DNA of 64,000 bases, taken from assembly GCA_031216915.1 (NCBI GenBank), contig CM062289.1:449444866-449508865 (forward strand). The letters run 5' to 3'. Within the stretch, counting starts at the first letter, position 1. Each line of letters opens with the position of its first letter. Made by a program: the position numbers and the translations under genes. Origin of the DNA: Pictodentalium vernedei. Taxonomy: Eukaryota > Mollusca > Scaphopoda > Dentaliida > Dentaliidae. Positions 1 to 9,842 of this stretch are shown here, in pieces. The notes under the pieces were generated by a model that ran no database searches, was not told the origin of the DNA, and saw nothing but the letters and a program-made list of their open reading frames with translations.

Positions 1-316
1 GGAGACCACCGCCTACTGGGGCATCGCGAAGGTGATCAATGTAGGACGTAACAGATTTGCCCCAACTGTGATGGCACATGCGTTCCGACTTAAAAAAAAA
101 ACTAATTACACTGTCCAGACATTTCTTCGTCGAGGTCATGCAGGGACGGCGGAAGCTTGAAAAAAGCGGGGCGGCACACATCTACAATGCTACCATGGTT
201 CGACCCAATGTGAGAAAGGTTACAATCGTATATCGGTAAATGTACCATGACTCGCTATAGCCTCTTGTTCTGATGAATATGCCGCTGTATGGTCAATGTC
301 CTGTCTGTTTTTTCTC
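1..316. other. Unassigned left edge
   Basis: AT-rich sequence with no recognised gene. On the plus strand one frame is open from base 2 to a TGA near 160, reading ETTAYWGIAKVINVGRNRF and on. It has no convincing start and could be the end of an exon that begins outside the window, or chance. I do not recognise the peptide. Confidence 0.3.
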
Positions 317-370
317 CTTCAACCATCTTCCAACCCGAAGGCCAGCCTTCGGGTTGGAAGATAGTTGAAG
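317..370. repeat. Hairpin, 25-bp arms
   Basis: CTTCAACCATCTTCC and the following bases are mirrored by GGAAGATAGTTGAAG with a loop of a few bases. It belongs to the class of short near-perfect palindromes found all through the window. No terminal repeats of a larger element are visible around it. Confidence 0.85.
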
Positions 371-510
371 TGGAAGAAAGGGCCCGAAGCGACCGAAAAT
401 GGGATTCTTTGGCTAAATATTGTTTGGATTTGCAAATAATTTTAAAACCTGTATATTGACACGTTTGGATGCGTCTATTTTAACTCATTGTGTGACTGCG
501 AAACATGTCT

Positions 511-955
511 GAGGAAAAAAGTGGAGATGCACGTGCCCCCCCCCCCCCCCCAGGGCTCCGCCGCCTCCTGTCTTGATGATGTAGGTGGGTAATTCTAAAA
601 TTTAGGGTAAACTTGTGGCCCGTTAGGGTTTCTTTTTCATTGAGTACTGTCCATGGGAACTCCATGTGGAAAAAAGTGGACGGGCACGTGCCCCCGACGG
701 CTCCGCGGCCTCTTGTCTTGACGATGTGGGTGGGTAATTCTAAAATTTAGGGTAAACTTGTGTCCCGTTGGGGTTTCTTTTTCATTGAGTACTGTCCATG
801 GGAACTCCATGTGGAAAAAAGTGGACGGGCACGTGCCCCCGACGGCTCGGCCGCCTCTTGTCTTGATGATGTAGGTGGGTGATTCTAAAATTTAGGGTAA
901 ACTTGTGTCCCGTTGGGGTTTCTTTTTCATCGAGTACCGTCCATAGGAACTCCAT
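511..955 (+). repeat. 145-bp tandem repeat, 3 copies
   Basis: Three head-to-tail units start near 511, 666 and 811. Units 2 and 3 are 145 bp each. The first is longer because its C run is expanded to about 15 bases at 536-550. Each unit contains GGCACGTGCCCCC or its equivalent and ends GTACTGTCCATGGGAACTCC or a close variant. Unit-to-unit identity is high, suggesting a fairly recent array. Reading frames inside are by-products. Confidence 0.9.
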
Positions 956-1450
956 TCTCACTGGGACATGCTATTTTGATGTGATTATGTAATATCTCGT
1001 GAAACATGGCTCGCCTTAAGTATTCTAATGTCAATACCGTTATTATACAGAACACCACCCACTTATATTCGTAATTAAAAAGTACTTATTTTTATTTTTA
1101 TCCTATCCTTGTTTCCGCAAGCTTCTTTACACTTGGGGCAATGAAACGAGACATTTTAACAATATTGAGACATTCTCCAAACTCGCCATATATTAGCAAA
1201 CCGGTGTCCACAAAATCGATATCAAATCAGTTGTCCCAAATGGAAGCGCTGTGTGTTTTAGCATGGCAGTGACGTGTGAAGAAGAGAATTATTTTATAAC
1301 AGTGAATGATCTCCTTAATTTTGAAAGAACACGAATTCCGTTTGAATATGGGCGTGTTTAGCATGTTGATGTGTTTTATTGCTGAACCCTAGCGGCCGCT
1401 TTACTGGCCAGGAACATGAGACGTCATAACGTCATTATATAGGATGGCTG
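956..1450. other. No feature seen
   Basis: AT-rich sequence between the tandem repeat and the first GGTATC MITE. I see no open frame, repeat or motif that I can support. Confidence 0.5.
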
Positions 1451-1454
1451 TATA

Positions 1455-1910
1455 GGTATCACTGAACTAAATATTTGAATTAGAAATACCCGCCTTGAAA
1501 TGTTGCATTCGGAAGTGATGCAATCCCTAAAAATAAACTGCCTTGGGAAAATAAATTGTTTTAATAAATGTTTGAAGCATTCTGTTGACATCTTGCATTA
1601 TTGTTGAATATTCCAGATAGAAAGAGTGTGATTTGATGACTTTTGGACCTAAAAAATACAATTCACATTTTGTGTGTTTTTGTAGGGAATTCCCTGAAAA
1701 ATATGTGCCCGTGACCGGTACTTCTCTTGCTGTCAATTTTTCTCTCTTATTTGTTGCATGACCCCCTGATTTGGGGTCAGAAAAAGTTGTCTGAAGGGCC
1801 ATACTTGACAAAGATATTTGAATGCCAAAATTAAAGTGATGCGATCATATTTTGTTTTGTCTGAACGCTATTATGGTCGCCTATGGGAAAATATTTAGTT
1901 CCGTGATACC
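1455..1910 (+). mobile_element. GGTATC MITE (family A), copy 1
   Basis: A 456-bp non-autonomous element beginning GGTATCACTGAACTAAATAT and ending with the inverted ATATTTAGTTCCGTGATACC. It is flanked by TATA on both sides. Two further copies lie at 25567-26017 (inverted) and 49302-49757; the latter is also 456 bp. No coding capacity: the 94-codon minus-strand frame at 1527-1811 also runs into element sequence shared by the other copies in altered form. A four-base duplication with GG termini does not let me assign a superfamily; Sola or a relative of Chapaev are possibilities only. Confidence 0.85.
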
Positions 1911-1924
1911 TATAGTAAATGCGT

Positions 1925-2085
1925 GGCGTAGAGCAATCAATATTTTCCACGTGCAGCCTCGGGCTGCACGTTAAAAATATTGATTGGTCTGCCCCAAATA
2001 ATGAATATGGACCCTTCTAATTGCTGCCATTGAACTGACAGGGAATATACTACTAGAGTTCAAGGGGTTAAGACGTGCCAACTCC
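1925..2085. repeat. Inverted-repeat element with hairpin at 1934-1987
   Basis: CAATCAATATTTTCCACGTG is followed, after a short loop, by its inverse ending AAAAATATTGATTG. The flank from about 1990 to 2075 reappears in inverse orientation at about 13320-13400 (both contain a version of CCCCAAATAA.GAATATGGAC). This indicates a dispersed short element with at least two copies. Confidence 0.6.
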
Positions 2086-2089
2086 AATA

Positions 2090-3589
2090 TGTTAACCCAT
2101 CTCGCTTGGGAAGCTGAGAATCGATTACAACTATCAGAAAATTTTGATATTGGTATGCTATTTTTGGAGAAGTACAAATCATCCCATGTCCTTCCCGAAA
2201 TTGTTCATTATCGTAGCTAAACTCGGAATTATCAACTCCGTTACAGGCCAACTCATTTAAATAATTTCTGTAACGGAGATGGTGGATTGCAAACTGAGTT
2301 GCCTGCTCACCGAGATGTGATGTAATACAACCAACTCGGAAATTCCAATCAACTGCAGGCCCTGACAGGGAAATGACAAGTGGAGGACTGCTTCATGTCT
2401 CAGCACCCCACATTCTGTCCCCAAATCCGATTTCCTCTCTGTGTCCATGATTTGAGTTATTTCCCAATAATTACAATACACAACTACGGCAAGTATTGCA
2501 CGTGGCATGGACTTGTCAACCAAGAAGCAGGCATTTATTCCAACCACTGAACTCATTACATAATAGGCTGGCAAAGATTTCTGTGATGTGTTTTCAAAAC
2601 GGTACCAACTTCAGCTAAATGATAACTTGCCCATGTCGAATTACCACTACCAATGGCAAAGCCATGGTTTTATATAGAGGGAGGGGTAATTTCAACATGG
2701 GCACTGCCGAAATATCCTAAAGATCGAAGACCAGCGTGGAGGCAGTGGAGTGGCTTAGAGTGTGTCATCCCCCATGGTAGCCAACGAGGCCTAACCTGGA
2801 ATTTTTTTTTTTCAATTTTGAAGCTCTGGGAGCATTTCTGGAGCCTCCTGATGTCGTGTTTAAATGGAACTCCAGTGTCGCGTTCATAAATCTCAAAATT
2901 CGAGACCGAGACCGCCACTAATATAATTACAATTTGTGGCATAGAGAGCAGATGACATCGTGGCCTCATACTGGGTAATACCTATATCCTCGTGCACCAA
3001 TCATTGTTATTTTTGCTGAAGTCTGTAAAGTGTAACGCAGATAGGCAGGCCTGACATTATAATAACATGGAGGGCTAAACATTGCCTTCCTAAATCCTCC
3101 CAGGCGGGCAAATGCTCTCGCCGGGATACACGTCGTCACTTGAGGTCCGTTCTCCTCTATCTCCCAGTAGGGATTGTGACATTCCCAGTAGGGGGATAGA
3201 ACAGAATGGAACTCAGGTGACAACATGTGCATGTTTAAGGAAGTCTTCCTGTTTCAAACAGTAAGTGTAAGAATAACAAGATTGACCACATCTATCCCTA
3301 GCAGTATTTCTAGGGAGATGTGAACAGCATCTTAAGGTGGAATTGTACTTTCTCCAACATTGTTAAAATATTATTCTACATCTAACTGGCGGCATAACCA
3401 GTCACATATCACCAGTACCATGAATGTGACAGAATGTTGGAACATGAAGCCCAGTTGTGCAGCTGAGTTTTATTTTTGAGCAAATTATATATTCCTTTTT
3501 GTCATATGGATAAAGTGAGCCGTAGAAATTGTGCACATAAAATAGAAGTAATACTGCAAAACTATTTGTGATGTGTTTAATTGACTAGA
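2090..3589. other. Unassigned, several minus-strand open frames
   Basis: No recognisable gene. Minus-strand frames of 105 codons (2257-2574), 99 codons (2670-2969) and 88 codons (2966-3232) are present but show no family motif, no codon pattern I trust and no splice context, so I regard them as chance. A short inverted pair, CTCCGTTACAG at 2239 and CTGTAACGGAG near 2270, may mark a small degraded element. Confidence 0.35.
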
Positions 3590-3597
3590 TAGAGGAG

Positions 3598-4271
3598 TAG
3601 TGCTCAAAATAATTTTTTTTCTTTCCGTAGCAAAATGCTACACATTTCCAAAAAATGAATAGCATTTTGTAAAAATTACATAGCTATTTTTGTATACCAG
3701 AGTTATGTTATCCTGTTTGTATTGAATTCTTCTAAGTAGATAGAATAGTTTCCATCCATTTCAGGGCATTGCCAAATGATCTGCAACACATGGAACGTTT
3801 ACTATGTTTTTTTTTAACTGAACTGCCTTTAAGGGATGCATGGACTTGGATATTTTCAGATGGCGTCTTGGTTGTTTAACAGAGTTCTCAAAATGGAAGC
3901 TGGGGTTTTTAATTTGATGGGCTTGAAGTTATTTTAAAGGACATTTTATGCAAAATGTTGTAAAAACAGGAAGAATTTAAACCAATAGAATTCATCTTAC
4001 ATATGAAATTGCTAATGATGCTCGATGAAGAGTTAATCTGAGTTATGCCTGGAATGTTCCACAATCAGAAGTAAAGCATCAGTGAACTAGTTTTCAAAAT
4101 TGTTTGCAAATTTTCATTTACATTTTGCGATACAAGATAATCAACTGCAGCCTAATAGGCTGCAGTTGATTATCTTGTATCGCAAAATGCTATACATAAT
4201 TGAACATTGCGTAGCTTTTTGCAAGTTTTGCATAGCAAAAAGCGACGCGACACCGCTTATTTTGAGTCCTG
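3598..4271 (+). mobile_element. hAT-type MITE, CTCAAAATAA termini, copy 1
   Basis: Begins TAGTGCTCAAAATAA and ends TTATTTTGAGTCCTG. The interior aligns over most of its length to the inverted copy at 30195-30692, which has a perfect 8-bp target-site duplication. Here the flanking 8-mers TAGAGGAG and TGCAGGAG match at 6 of 8. CAG(T/G)G-type ends with 8-bp duplications are typical of the hAT superfamily. This copy is longer than its sister because of extra sequence around 4040-4120 and a hairpin at 4121-4189. Confidence 0.8.
4121..4189. repeat. Hairpin inside hAT MITE
   Basis: CATTTTGCGATACAAGATAA and following bases pair almost perfectly with the inverse ending TCTTGTATCGCAAAATG; the arms are about 33 bp with a 3-base loop. 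It is absent from the sister copy at 30195-30692, so it was gained by this copy or lost there. Confidence 0.85.
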
Positions 4272-4279
4272 TGCAGGAG

Positions 4280-5022
4280 GGCTAAAATTAGCCCTCCTAA
4301 AAGAATTGCAAGGGCTTTAGGAGGGCTGACCTCCTTAAGAATGCCAGGCCTGGATAGGATAGGCTGAATTAACAGTTGAACAGGTAAAGATGTATTGTTT
4401 ATTTGTTTTATCTTGAGTGTGACAGTGGCAGTAGGATCTGAAATCACGTGGTAGTTTGAATTTGCGGAAAGGAAATGGAATTATGCAGAAGCCAGTGCCC
4501 CCCTCTTCCCCAGTCGATCAAAGACTACCCCCACCACAGGAATGTTTGCATGGATATCGGTACACATTTGTGTGAAGAAAAAAAAATATACCTCCACCAG
4601 AGGTGCAGACAGTTGAGGAAATATCCCCATCTCCTTCCAATTAACGACACAATTGCCGATATTCACGCAAAAGACACAAGATACCCAGTTTTATAAATGA
4701 CAAAGTACTGGAGGCAGTAACGCATTAAAATGTTCCGAACAGAGCAAATTTTCTCCTAGCTGGAATAATCACATCTGCTAGTATTTGCTCTGATTCAAGA
4801 TTCCATGGAAGAATTCCTGATAGTCTATGAGTGGGTCTTCCAGTATTCGGATCCATTCTATGAGAGCATAATTGCGCCAAAAATCTGCTAGAATTGAAAA
4901 TAGTCCTATTCAGAAATGTGTGTCAAATAAAATAATTATAAACCACTTGAGCAAATTCCGGCAAAACGCGATTCATTTCGCAACTCTTCCTTCTATCAAG
5001 AAATCGTTCCTACAGGCGTCAT
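4280..5022. other. No gene seen
   Basis: A short inverted motif, GGGCTAAAATTAGCCCTCC and a second GGAGGGCT near 4320, follows the hAT MITE. The rest is AT-rich, with overlapping frames of 73 and 61 codons on opposite strands at 4475-4696. Neither resembles a known protein. Confidence 0.4.
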
Positions 5023-5026
5023 TTAA

Positions 5027-5261
5027 CCCTTTACCTAACACGAAAAGCAGACGACACTTGCAAACAAAATTCTTGAATAACTATTTTTTTTTATTTTTTT
5101 TTGTCTCAAAAACATAGGTTATGACCCCTCATTGGAACGAGCTCGACGAGCCCGTTCCAAAGAGGGGTTATAACCTATGCTTTTGAGACAAAAAATGAAA
5201 ATTAATTGGCGATTTTTGAGAATAGCGCTGGTCGGTTGTGGCCGTTACTTTGGGTAAAGGG
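5027..5261 (+). mobile_element. TTAA hairpin MITE (piggyBac-like)
   Basis: TTAA target duplications at 5023-5026 and 5262-5265 flank CCCTTTACCTAACACG at the left and TTTGGGTAAAGGG at the right. The centre is a palindrome built on GGTTATGACCCCTC and GAGCTCG. TTAA duplication with CCC ends is the signature of piggyBac-type elements. Around fifteen copies or pieces lie in this window. This copy has a mismatched pair in the hairpin (CTCATTGG against CCAAAGAG). Confidence 0.85.
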
Positions 5262-5265
5262 TTAA

Positions 5266-5615
5266 ACCAATCCATGTGCCCCGCACGGGTTTACCTTGGA
5301 CTGTTTCTGTTATGTTAAAGATGTTAAGTTATTAGAATTCCGTTTTTCAAGTATTTGAGGTGAGAAAAATTAAAGCAGACGATTGAAGTTATGTCCACTC
5401 CTAATTTTGATAGCTTGATATGTATTAGAAAGGGCAAACTGGACGGACCCAGGGTTCTCGAATAGAGGTACTCAACTGATATCTGCTGGCTTTGGAAAAT
5501 GCTTTCAGAAAGTCCCTACACGACTCCAACGCCTTGTCCCAGGGAACCTAGGTTGTAGGGGTACCTGAACCATGGCGTAGGATTCTTTCGGAAAACAACA
5601 CCAGAGGGTACGCCA
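5266..5615. other. No feature seen
   Basis: Ordinary AT-rich sequence between a TTAA MITE and a GCGT microsatellite. No open frame independent of the microsatellite. Confidence 0.5.
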
Positions 5616-5616
5616 C

Positions 5617-5715
5617 ATGCGTGCGTGTGTGCGTGGGTTTTGCGTGCGTGTGTGCGTGCGTGAGCGTCTGTTCTCGCGCTTCAAAAGAATAGAGCGTGCG
5701 TGGGAGAGTGGGTTG

Positions 5716-5791
<76 letters not shown>

Positions 5792-5818
5792 AGCGTGCGT
5801 GCGTGCGTACGTACATGC
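5617..5818. repeat. GCGT microsatellite
   Basis: A nearly pure (GCGT)n run spans about 5714-5815, preceded by a degenerate GTGCGTG stretch from 5617. Because the 4-base unit lacks stops, long frames appear on both strands (Arg-Thr-His-Ala and Cys-Val-Arg-Ala repeats). They are not genes. Confidence 0.95.
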
Positions 5819-6058
5819 GCGTCTGTAATCGCGCTCAAAAATATCAACAATAGAATATATCAAAAAATAATTACTACGCCACACATCAAGTCTTCAGGGC
5901 TGCAAGTGTTATCTCCCTTGGAATTTTTAGACAAGAGGGGAACGTCCAATAAAAACACAAGTAATGATTGAGAAAACACCTAGAACATCAGTATAGGTAT
6001 ATCGCATTGCATCACTTCTTTTTTTGTTAATTTTAACCTTTCAAAAACTCTTAACCAG

Positions 6059-6575
6059 CAGGGATGTGGCTAGAGGGTTTCAGCTGGGGGGGCGGGGGGG
6101 GGGGGGGGGGGGGCACCGGTGTAAATTCCAACTGTGAGTGGTTTCGATAGGTGGTTGCACTGCAGCGCTGGGTGATATCGTTTAACCCTTTAACCAACGA
6201 ATCGCCCGCATCCGCCTGCATAATATGCCCATACAGCAGCTGAAAAAATATTATTTTTCGAAAAATTTCAACAAAAACATATCATGTGACTCTTCTTTGC
6301 AACGAGCTCGTTCCAAAGAGGGGTCACATGATATGGTTTTGTTGAAATGTTTTTTAAAAATTTAAAAAATGATATTTAAAATAATGAAATTTCAAATCGT
6401 CTGCGTTGGGTAAAGGGTTATGAACTCTTCTGAAATTTTTCACTAGTCCTCAAACGGAAAAAGCATCATTTATAATGTGTCTGGGTCAGAAAATATACCG
6501 GATTGATGTCAGAGTCGAAAGTTTGAGGCCATGTCAATTTTAGAGTAGGAAATTTGAAACTCAAGTTTCCATGCC
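6059..6575 (+). mobile_element. hAT-like element, internally deleted, right end missing
   Basis: Starts CAGGGATGTGGCTAGAGG followed by a G run (about 6087-6113), matching the right terminus of the complete hAT element at 39519-40289. Homology continues through GGGTGATATCG, stops, and resumes after the nested TTAA MITE with GAACTCTTCTGAAA, corresponding to 39860 downward in inverse. The roughly 300 bp that carries the coding remnant in the complete copy is missing here. I could not find a matching right end. Confidence 0.7.
6186..6417 (+). mobile_element. TTAA hairpin MITE, ATCATGTGAC subfamily
   Basis: CCCTTTAACCAACG at the left, GCGTTGGGTAAAGGG at the right, TTAA on the left flank and TTAT on the right. 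Its core differs from the main family: it contains ATATCATGTGACTC and its inverse GTCACATGATATGG, with only the GAGCTCGTTCC apex shared. It sits at the deletion point of the surrounding hAT element. Confidence 0.8.
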
Positions 6576-6880
6576 AGAGGTCTCGGAATCGATCCTCGGT
6601 CGTGGAAAGTTCTCGAGATGTCCGAATACTCTCTGTCAGCATGAATTGCGGGGTTGATTCTGTCAGAGCGAGCCGTTCTATCGGGTGGAGATGTAAAATG
6701 GCTGTCCTCTGTGCGTAGGGAGACACACTCCGCGTAGGCTGAAGATTCCTTCGTAGTATTGTAGAAGAGCGAGGCAATGAAGTTGCGAAGGTCATCTTAC
6801 GTACCTGCGCCATTGGGCCAACGAGAGGCGTTAAAATAAATTGCATAACTTGTTCGCAAATCCTTGTAAAACAAATAAGC
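6576..6880. other. Unassigned, with a strong minus-strand splice-donor match
   Basis: About 300 bp with no repeat match in the window. On the minus strand CCAATGGCGCAG is followed directly by GTACGTAAG (near 6797-6820), a near-ideal donor preceded by a possible ATG GCG CAG start. A 162-codon minus-strand frame (6466-6954) runs through it, but about a fifth of that frame lies in hAT sequence and part in a MITE, so I do not accept it as a protein. A short 5' exon is possible but unsupported. Confidence 0.2.
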
Positions 6881-7007
6881 TTAAAAACTGGATGAGTGCT
6901 ATAAGCCATTACCAGGGCTTTCAAAAATGAGGGTGTTAGAGCAAAACTCAACATTTTCCTAGCTCAAGTTTCCTATTCAGTCAAATGCAAATATTATTTT
7001 GTTTATA

Positions 7008-8528
7008 TACTCTCCCAAAAAAGAAAGTGTGCATGCTAAAACATAACACTAAAAAAAGATATATATCATTTTCATTCATAGAAATTTTATTCAATCACAG
7101 ATGAATCAATTTGTGATCAACACGAGAAATTTCATTACGCTACGACGAATACTCTTGGTGCCATGGAAAGTCAAAGACACTAAGGGTCAAACACAAAAGT
7201 CACACACTCAATATCTGGTATGACCTCCGTCTGCATCGACTACTGCTGTGCATCTATGCCTCATGGAAGCGAACAAGTTAGCATGGAAGTGTTGTGAGAT
7301 GTTGTTCCATATTCTGATAAGCTGTCTTTGGAGTTTCACAAGCGTTGACGGTGCATGAGGAAGCCGGCGTAGCTGACGTTTCATTTCGTCACATACGTGT
7401 TCAATGGGTGAGATATCGGGCGAATTTGCGGGCCAGGGAAGAACACCCACTTGTTGTTGCTGCAGATACTGTTGAACAACACGAGCTGCGTGGGGTCGGG
7501 CGTTGGCCTGCTGTAGAATGACGCCGGGGCCGTGACGTTGCAGAAATGGGACAACAACAGGTGTAAGCACTTCATCCTGATATCTGGCTGCATTGAGATT
7601 GCCATCAATAATGACCAGCTCAGTTCTGTTACGAGCAGTGATGCCACCCCACACCATGAGAGACCCTCCCCCATAACGGTTTCGCTCCACGACACATGGA
7701 TCTGCGTAGCGTTCGTTTCGACGTCTGTACACTCTCTGGCGGCCATCTGATGATGAAAGATGGAAACGACATTCATCTGTGAATAAAACACGTCGCCACC
7801 AGTGTAAGGGATGCCTGAGATGTTGTCTACACCACTGCAGTAGAGCACGACGATGACGTAACGTCAAAATCGGACGAATTGCAGGTCTTCGAGGACGTAA
7901 GCCGTATTCTCTCAGCCGGTTGATTACTGTTTGAGGATGTATCCGTCTCAGGTTAGGGATGTTCCTTGCTGTCGTCGTTGCCGTTTGTTGCCGGTTCCAA
8001 AGATGGACGACACGGATATACCGATCTTGTGCAGGGGTGGTAACTCGGGGTCTCCCGGAGCGAGGTCGGTCTCGAACGTCATCATGTTGTGCATGTCGAT
8101 GGACTAGCCTGTCTACAGTGTTACGGTGGCAGTTCAAATGCTGGGCAACCTCTCTGTGTGTTCTGCCAGCTCTAATCATACCCAGGGCAAGGAGACGTTG
8201 ATTCATTGTCAGTCTTGGCATGCTAATGTGGAGTCGTTTTAACAACAGCGCAAGTTTGAATGTGAACGATAGAAAGGCCTTACTTTAGTGTTTAAATACC
8301 CAAGAATTCACACTGCTGCATGAATTTTCAGACTCTCCACGTGCAAAACATGCCTTTACACAAACGTGCAGCACATCATTTAACGTTAATGCAATTTTAA
8401 CGGGGAAAGCTGTTTTTGTGTTCAATATAATTTATTCATGAACAGATTAACACTCTTTACACCTACGAAATTATTTTTTTGGTGTTTGATCAATTTCTGC
8501 AATGCACACTTTCTTTTTTGGGCGAGTA
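7008..8528 (-). mobile_element. Tc1-like DNA transposon, full length
   Basis: Inverted ends TACTCTCCCAAAAAAGAAAG and CTTTCTTTTTTGGGCGAGTA extend for about 30 bp each. The TA target duplication lies at 7006-7007 and 8529-8530. The empty site is seen in the family C copy near 59955-59970, where GTTTATATAA is continuous. The element is 1.52 kb, close to the usual 1.3-1.7 kb, and contains one transposase frame on the minus strand. Confidence 0.93.
7208..8245 (-). CDS. Tc1/mariner transposase, DD34E with second Asp replaced
   Basis: A 345-residue uninterrupted frame. The family start is probably Met9 (8221), giving MPRLTMNQRLLALGMIRAG, the first of two helix-turn-helix DNA-binding units (about residues 14-60). 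A GRPR linker lies at 64-67 and the RNase H-like catalytic domain at about 150-290. Catalytic residues: D157 in FTDECRF; position 247 in ILQQANARPH, where the family has Asp (QQDNARPH) but this copy has Ala (codon at 7505-7507); E282 in SPDISPIEH. The 34-residue spacing from 247 to 282 fits DD34E. The usual HLWDE also reads HVCDE. The product would bind its ends and, if expressed, cut and paste at TA sites, but loss of an Asp that binds the metal should abolish catalysis. Otherwise the frame is clean, so inactivation looks recent, or the copy was carried by other transposases. Confidence 0.92.
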   Translation of the reverse strand: MLKRLHISMPRLTMNQRLLALGMIRAGRTHREVAQHLNCHRNTVDRLVHRHAQHDDVRDRPRSGRPRVTTPAQDRYIRVVHLWNRQQTATTTARNIPNLRRIHPQTVINRLREYGLRPRRPAIRPILTLRHRRALLQWCRQHLRHPLHWWRRVLFTDECRFHLSSSDGRQRVYRRRNERYADPCVVERNRYGGGSLMVWGGITARNRTELVIIDGNLNAARYQDEVLTPVVVPFLQRHGPGVILQQANARPHAARVVQQYLQQQQVGVLPWPANSPDISPIEHVCDEMKRQLRRLPHAPSTLVKLQRQLIRIWNNISQHFHANLFASMRHRCTAVVDADGGHTRY

Positions 8529-8602
8529 TATAAGTGTGTTCTATTACAAATTATTGGAGAGTGCCTGTGGGTACTCTCCAATAATTTGTAATAAAACAAA
8601 TA

Positions 8603-9032
8603 CAGTGGAATCCTGTTAATTGAATAGCCACTTTGCCAATTAAAATTATTCAATTAACAGGAAAATTCAGTTAACAGGGGTCGTGTTACTTTCTTGTATT
8701 CTGGAGATAAATTTAGCATTTATTCTATTATATCTTGTTTGACAGAGCTCCATCAGCTCTGTCAAACAAGAATTTAATAGATTAAATGCCTGTATGGATG
8801 TACTGAGGCTAAATAGGTCTATAAACAAAGGAAATCTTTGGAGAGTTAGGGTAATTACTTGACAGCTTACAAGATTTTTCATTCAATTAACAGGAGTTTA
8901 CTCTATAACCTATATTCAATTAACAGGTCAAATTTGTACTGAAGGTATGGTAAATGGTTTTGTGTTGGGAAATTATATTCAATTAACACAGGTTTTCAGT
9001 TAAGAGATATCCATTTAAGTAGGCTCCAGTGT
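8603..9032 (+). mobile_element. pogo/Tigger-like MITE
   Basis: CAGTGGAATCCTGTTAATTG at the left and GTAGGCTCCAGTG at the right are flanked by TA at 8601-8602 and 9033-9034. CAGTGGAA-type termini with TA duplications are typical of pogo-related elements. ATTCAATTAACAG occurs four or more times inside. A hairpin at 8734-8770 (CTTGTTTGACAGAGCT and inverse) is the core. The 71-codon minus-strand frame is not a gene. Confidence 0.8.
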
Positions 9033-9083
9033 ATTGATAAACAAATTAGGACCACCAAAAATAATCTTGCCCTCAACCAGTTA

Positions 9084-9631
9084 ATTATTCCACCTTTAAC
9101 TGGTTGAGTGTTAAATTATTTTTGGTTGCCAAAATAATGTTCACATGTCTTTGCCTTGTTGACAATTTATGGAAGAGTGCCTATAGAAAATAACTCCCTC
9201 ATAAATTGTAACAAGGCAAATCCATACAGACTAAATATTTTCACTTAAAAAAAATAATGCATAACTTTTATGTTGCGGTACCTGCAACTCAAGATAAAAG
9301 CCTTAATATGGGCTGCCTGTCGTTGGATCAATTAGTATATATATAATTAGTGTTTGCAACCTAATACGTCCGAGAAAATATTGGCCACCCGTGGAAAGTG
9401 ACCAGTTCACGGCCGCACTACTGTAATTTCTTCAAAAACATTTTTGACGATTTCGAGTGACTTTCTTTGAATATTTTTCAATTAATTTTCAGACATAACG
9501 CCGCTGGAGACCTAGGAATCCACCTCGTGGACACTCGTTTTTCAGTAAGTCCACATGGTTAGACTGAAACAAGCGTGATATTATCGGTTCAATGGGTTTA
9601 TCTGGATGTGTACCTTAGGCACTGACCTACA
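9084..9631. other. MITE remnants, no gene
   Basis: A second, degraded family C-type piece runs from about 9093 to 9230 (AACTGGTTGAGTG at 9094, with a GGAAGAGTGCC hairpin near 9171). Around 9350-9420, CCCGTGGAAAGTGACCAG and flanks match 39300-39340 in inverse orientation, marking another dispersed element. The rest is unremarkable. Confidence 0.5.
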
Positions 9632-9842
9632 GCCCGGTGTGACAGGAATGGAAATTCGTAGGAAAATTAGTCCCTCTGGACTATTATTCCGCGGAATTAT
9701 AGTCCTAGGTCTAACATTTCTAGGAATAGTAGTCCGCCGGACTACTATTCCTAGAAATATTAGACCTAGGACTATAATTCCGCGGAATAATAGTCCAGAG
9801 GGACTAATTTTCCTACGGATTTCCATTCCTGTCACACCGGGC
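9632..9842. repeat. 211-bp near-perfect palindrome
   Basis: Two 105-bp arms meet at the single base 9737. The arms end GCCCGGTGTGACAGG and CCTGTCACACCGGGC. They themselves contain small palindromes such as TCCGCGGA, CCTAGG and TCCTAGGA-like blocks. Because of the symmetry, the same peptide of about 67 residues (MTGMEIRRKISPSG at its start) is read from both strands, with only two or so substitutions. No terminal repeats or target duplication are evident outside the palindrome. I take the frames to be a by-product. Confidence 0.95.

Larger units (their letters stand above)
6881..9083 (+). mobile_element. AACTGG MITE (family C) with two nested insertions
   Basis: Left end AAACTGGATGAGTGCT and right end GCCCTCAACCAGTTA. 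Removing the Tc1-like element (7008-8528) and the pogo-like MITE (8603-9032) leaves about 245 bp that aligns throughout with the uninterrupted copy at 59831-60074. The core hairpin at 8542-8592 (TTACAAATTATTGGAGAGT and inverse) is the same as in that copy. Related members lie at 20044-20288 and 60336 onward. Confidence 0.8.

Noticed and set aside
5505-5971. Arg-Thr-His-Ala and Cys-Val-Arg-Ala rich frames
   Set aside because: They are readings of the GCGT microsatellite.
6466-6954. 162-codon minus-strand frame
   Set aside because: Part lies in hAT element sequence and part in MITE family C; the middle has only a donor-like site to recommend it.
7381-7848. 155-codon minus-strand frame overlapping the transposase
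   Set aside because: An alternative frame of the Tc1 transposase, whose own frame shows all the family motifs.
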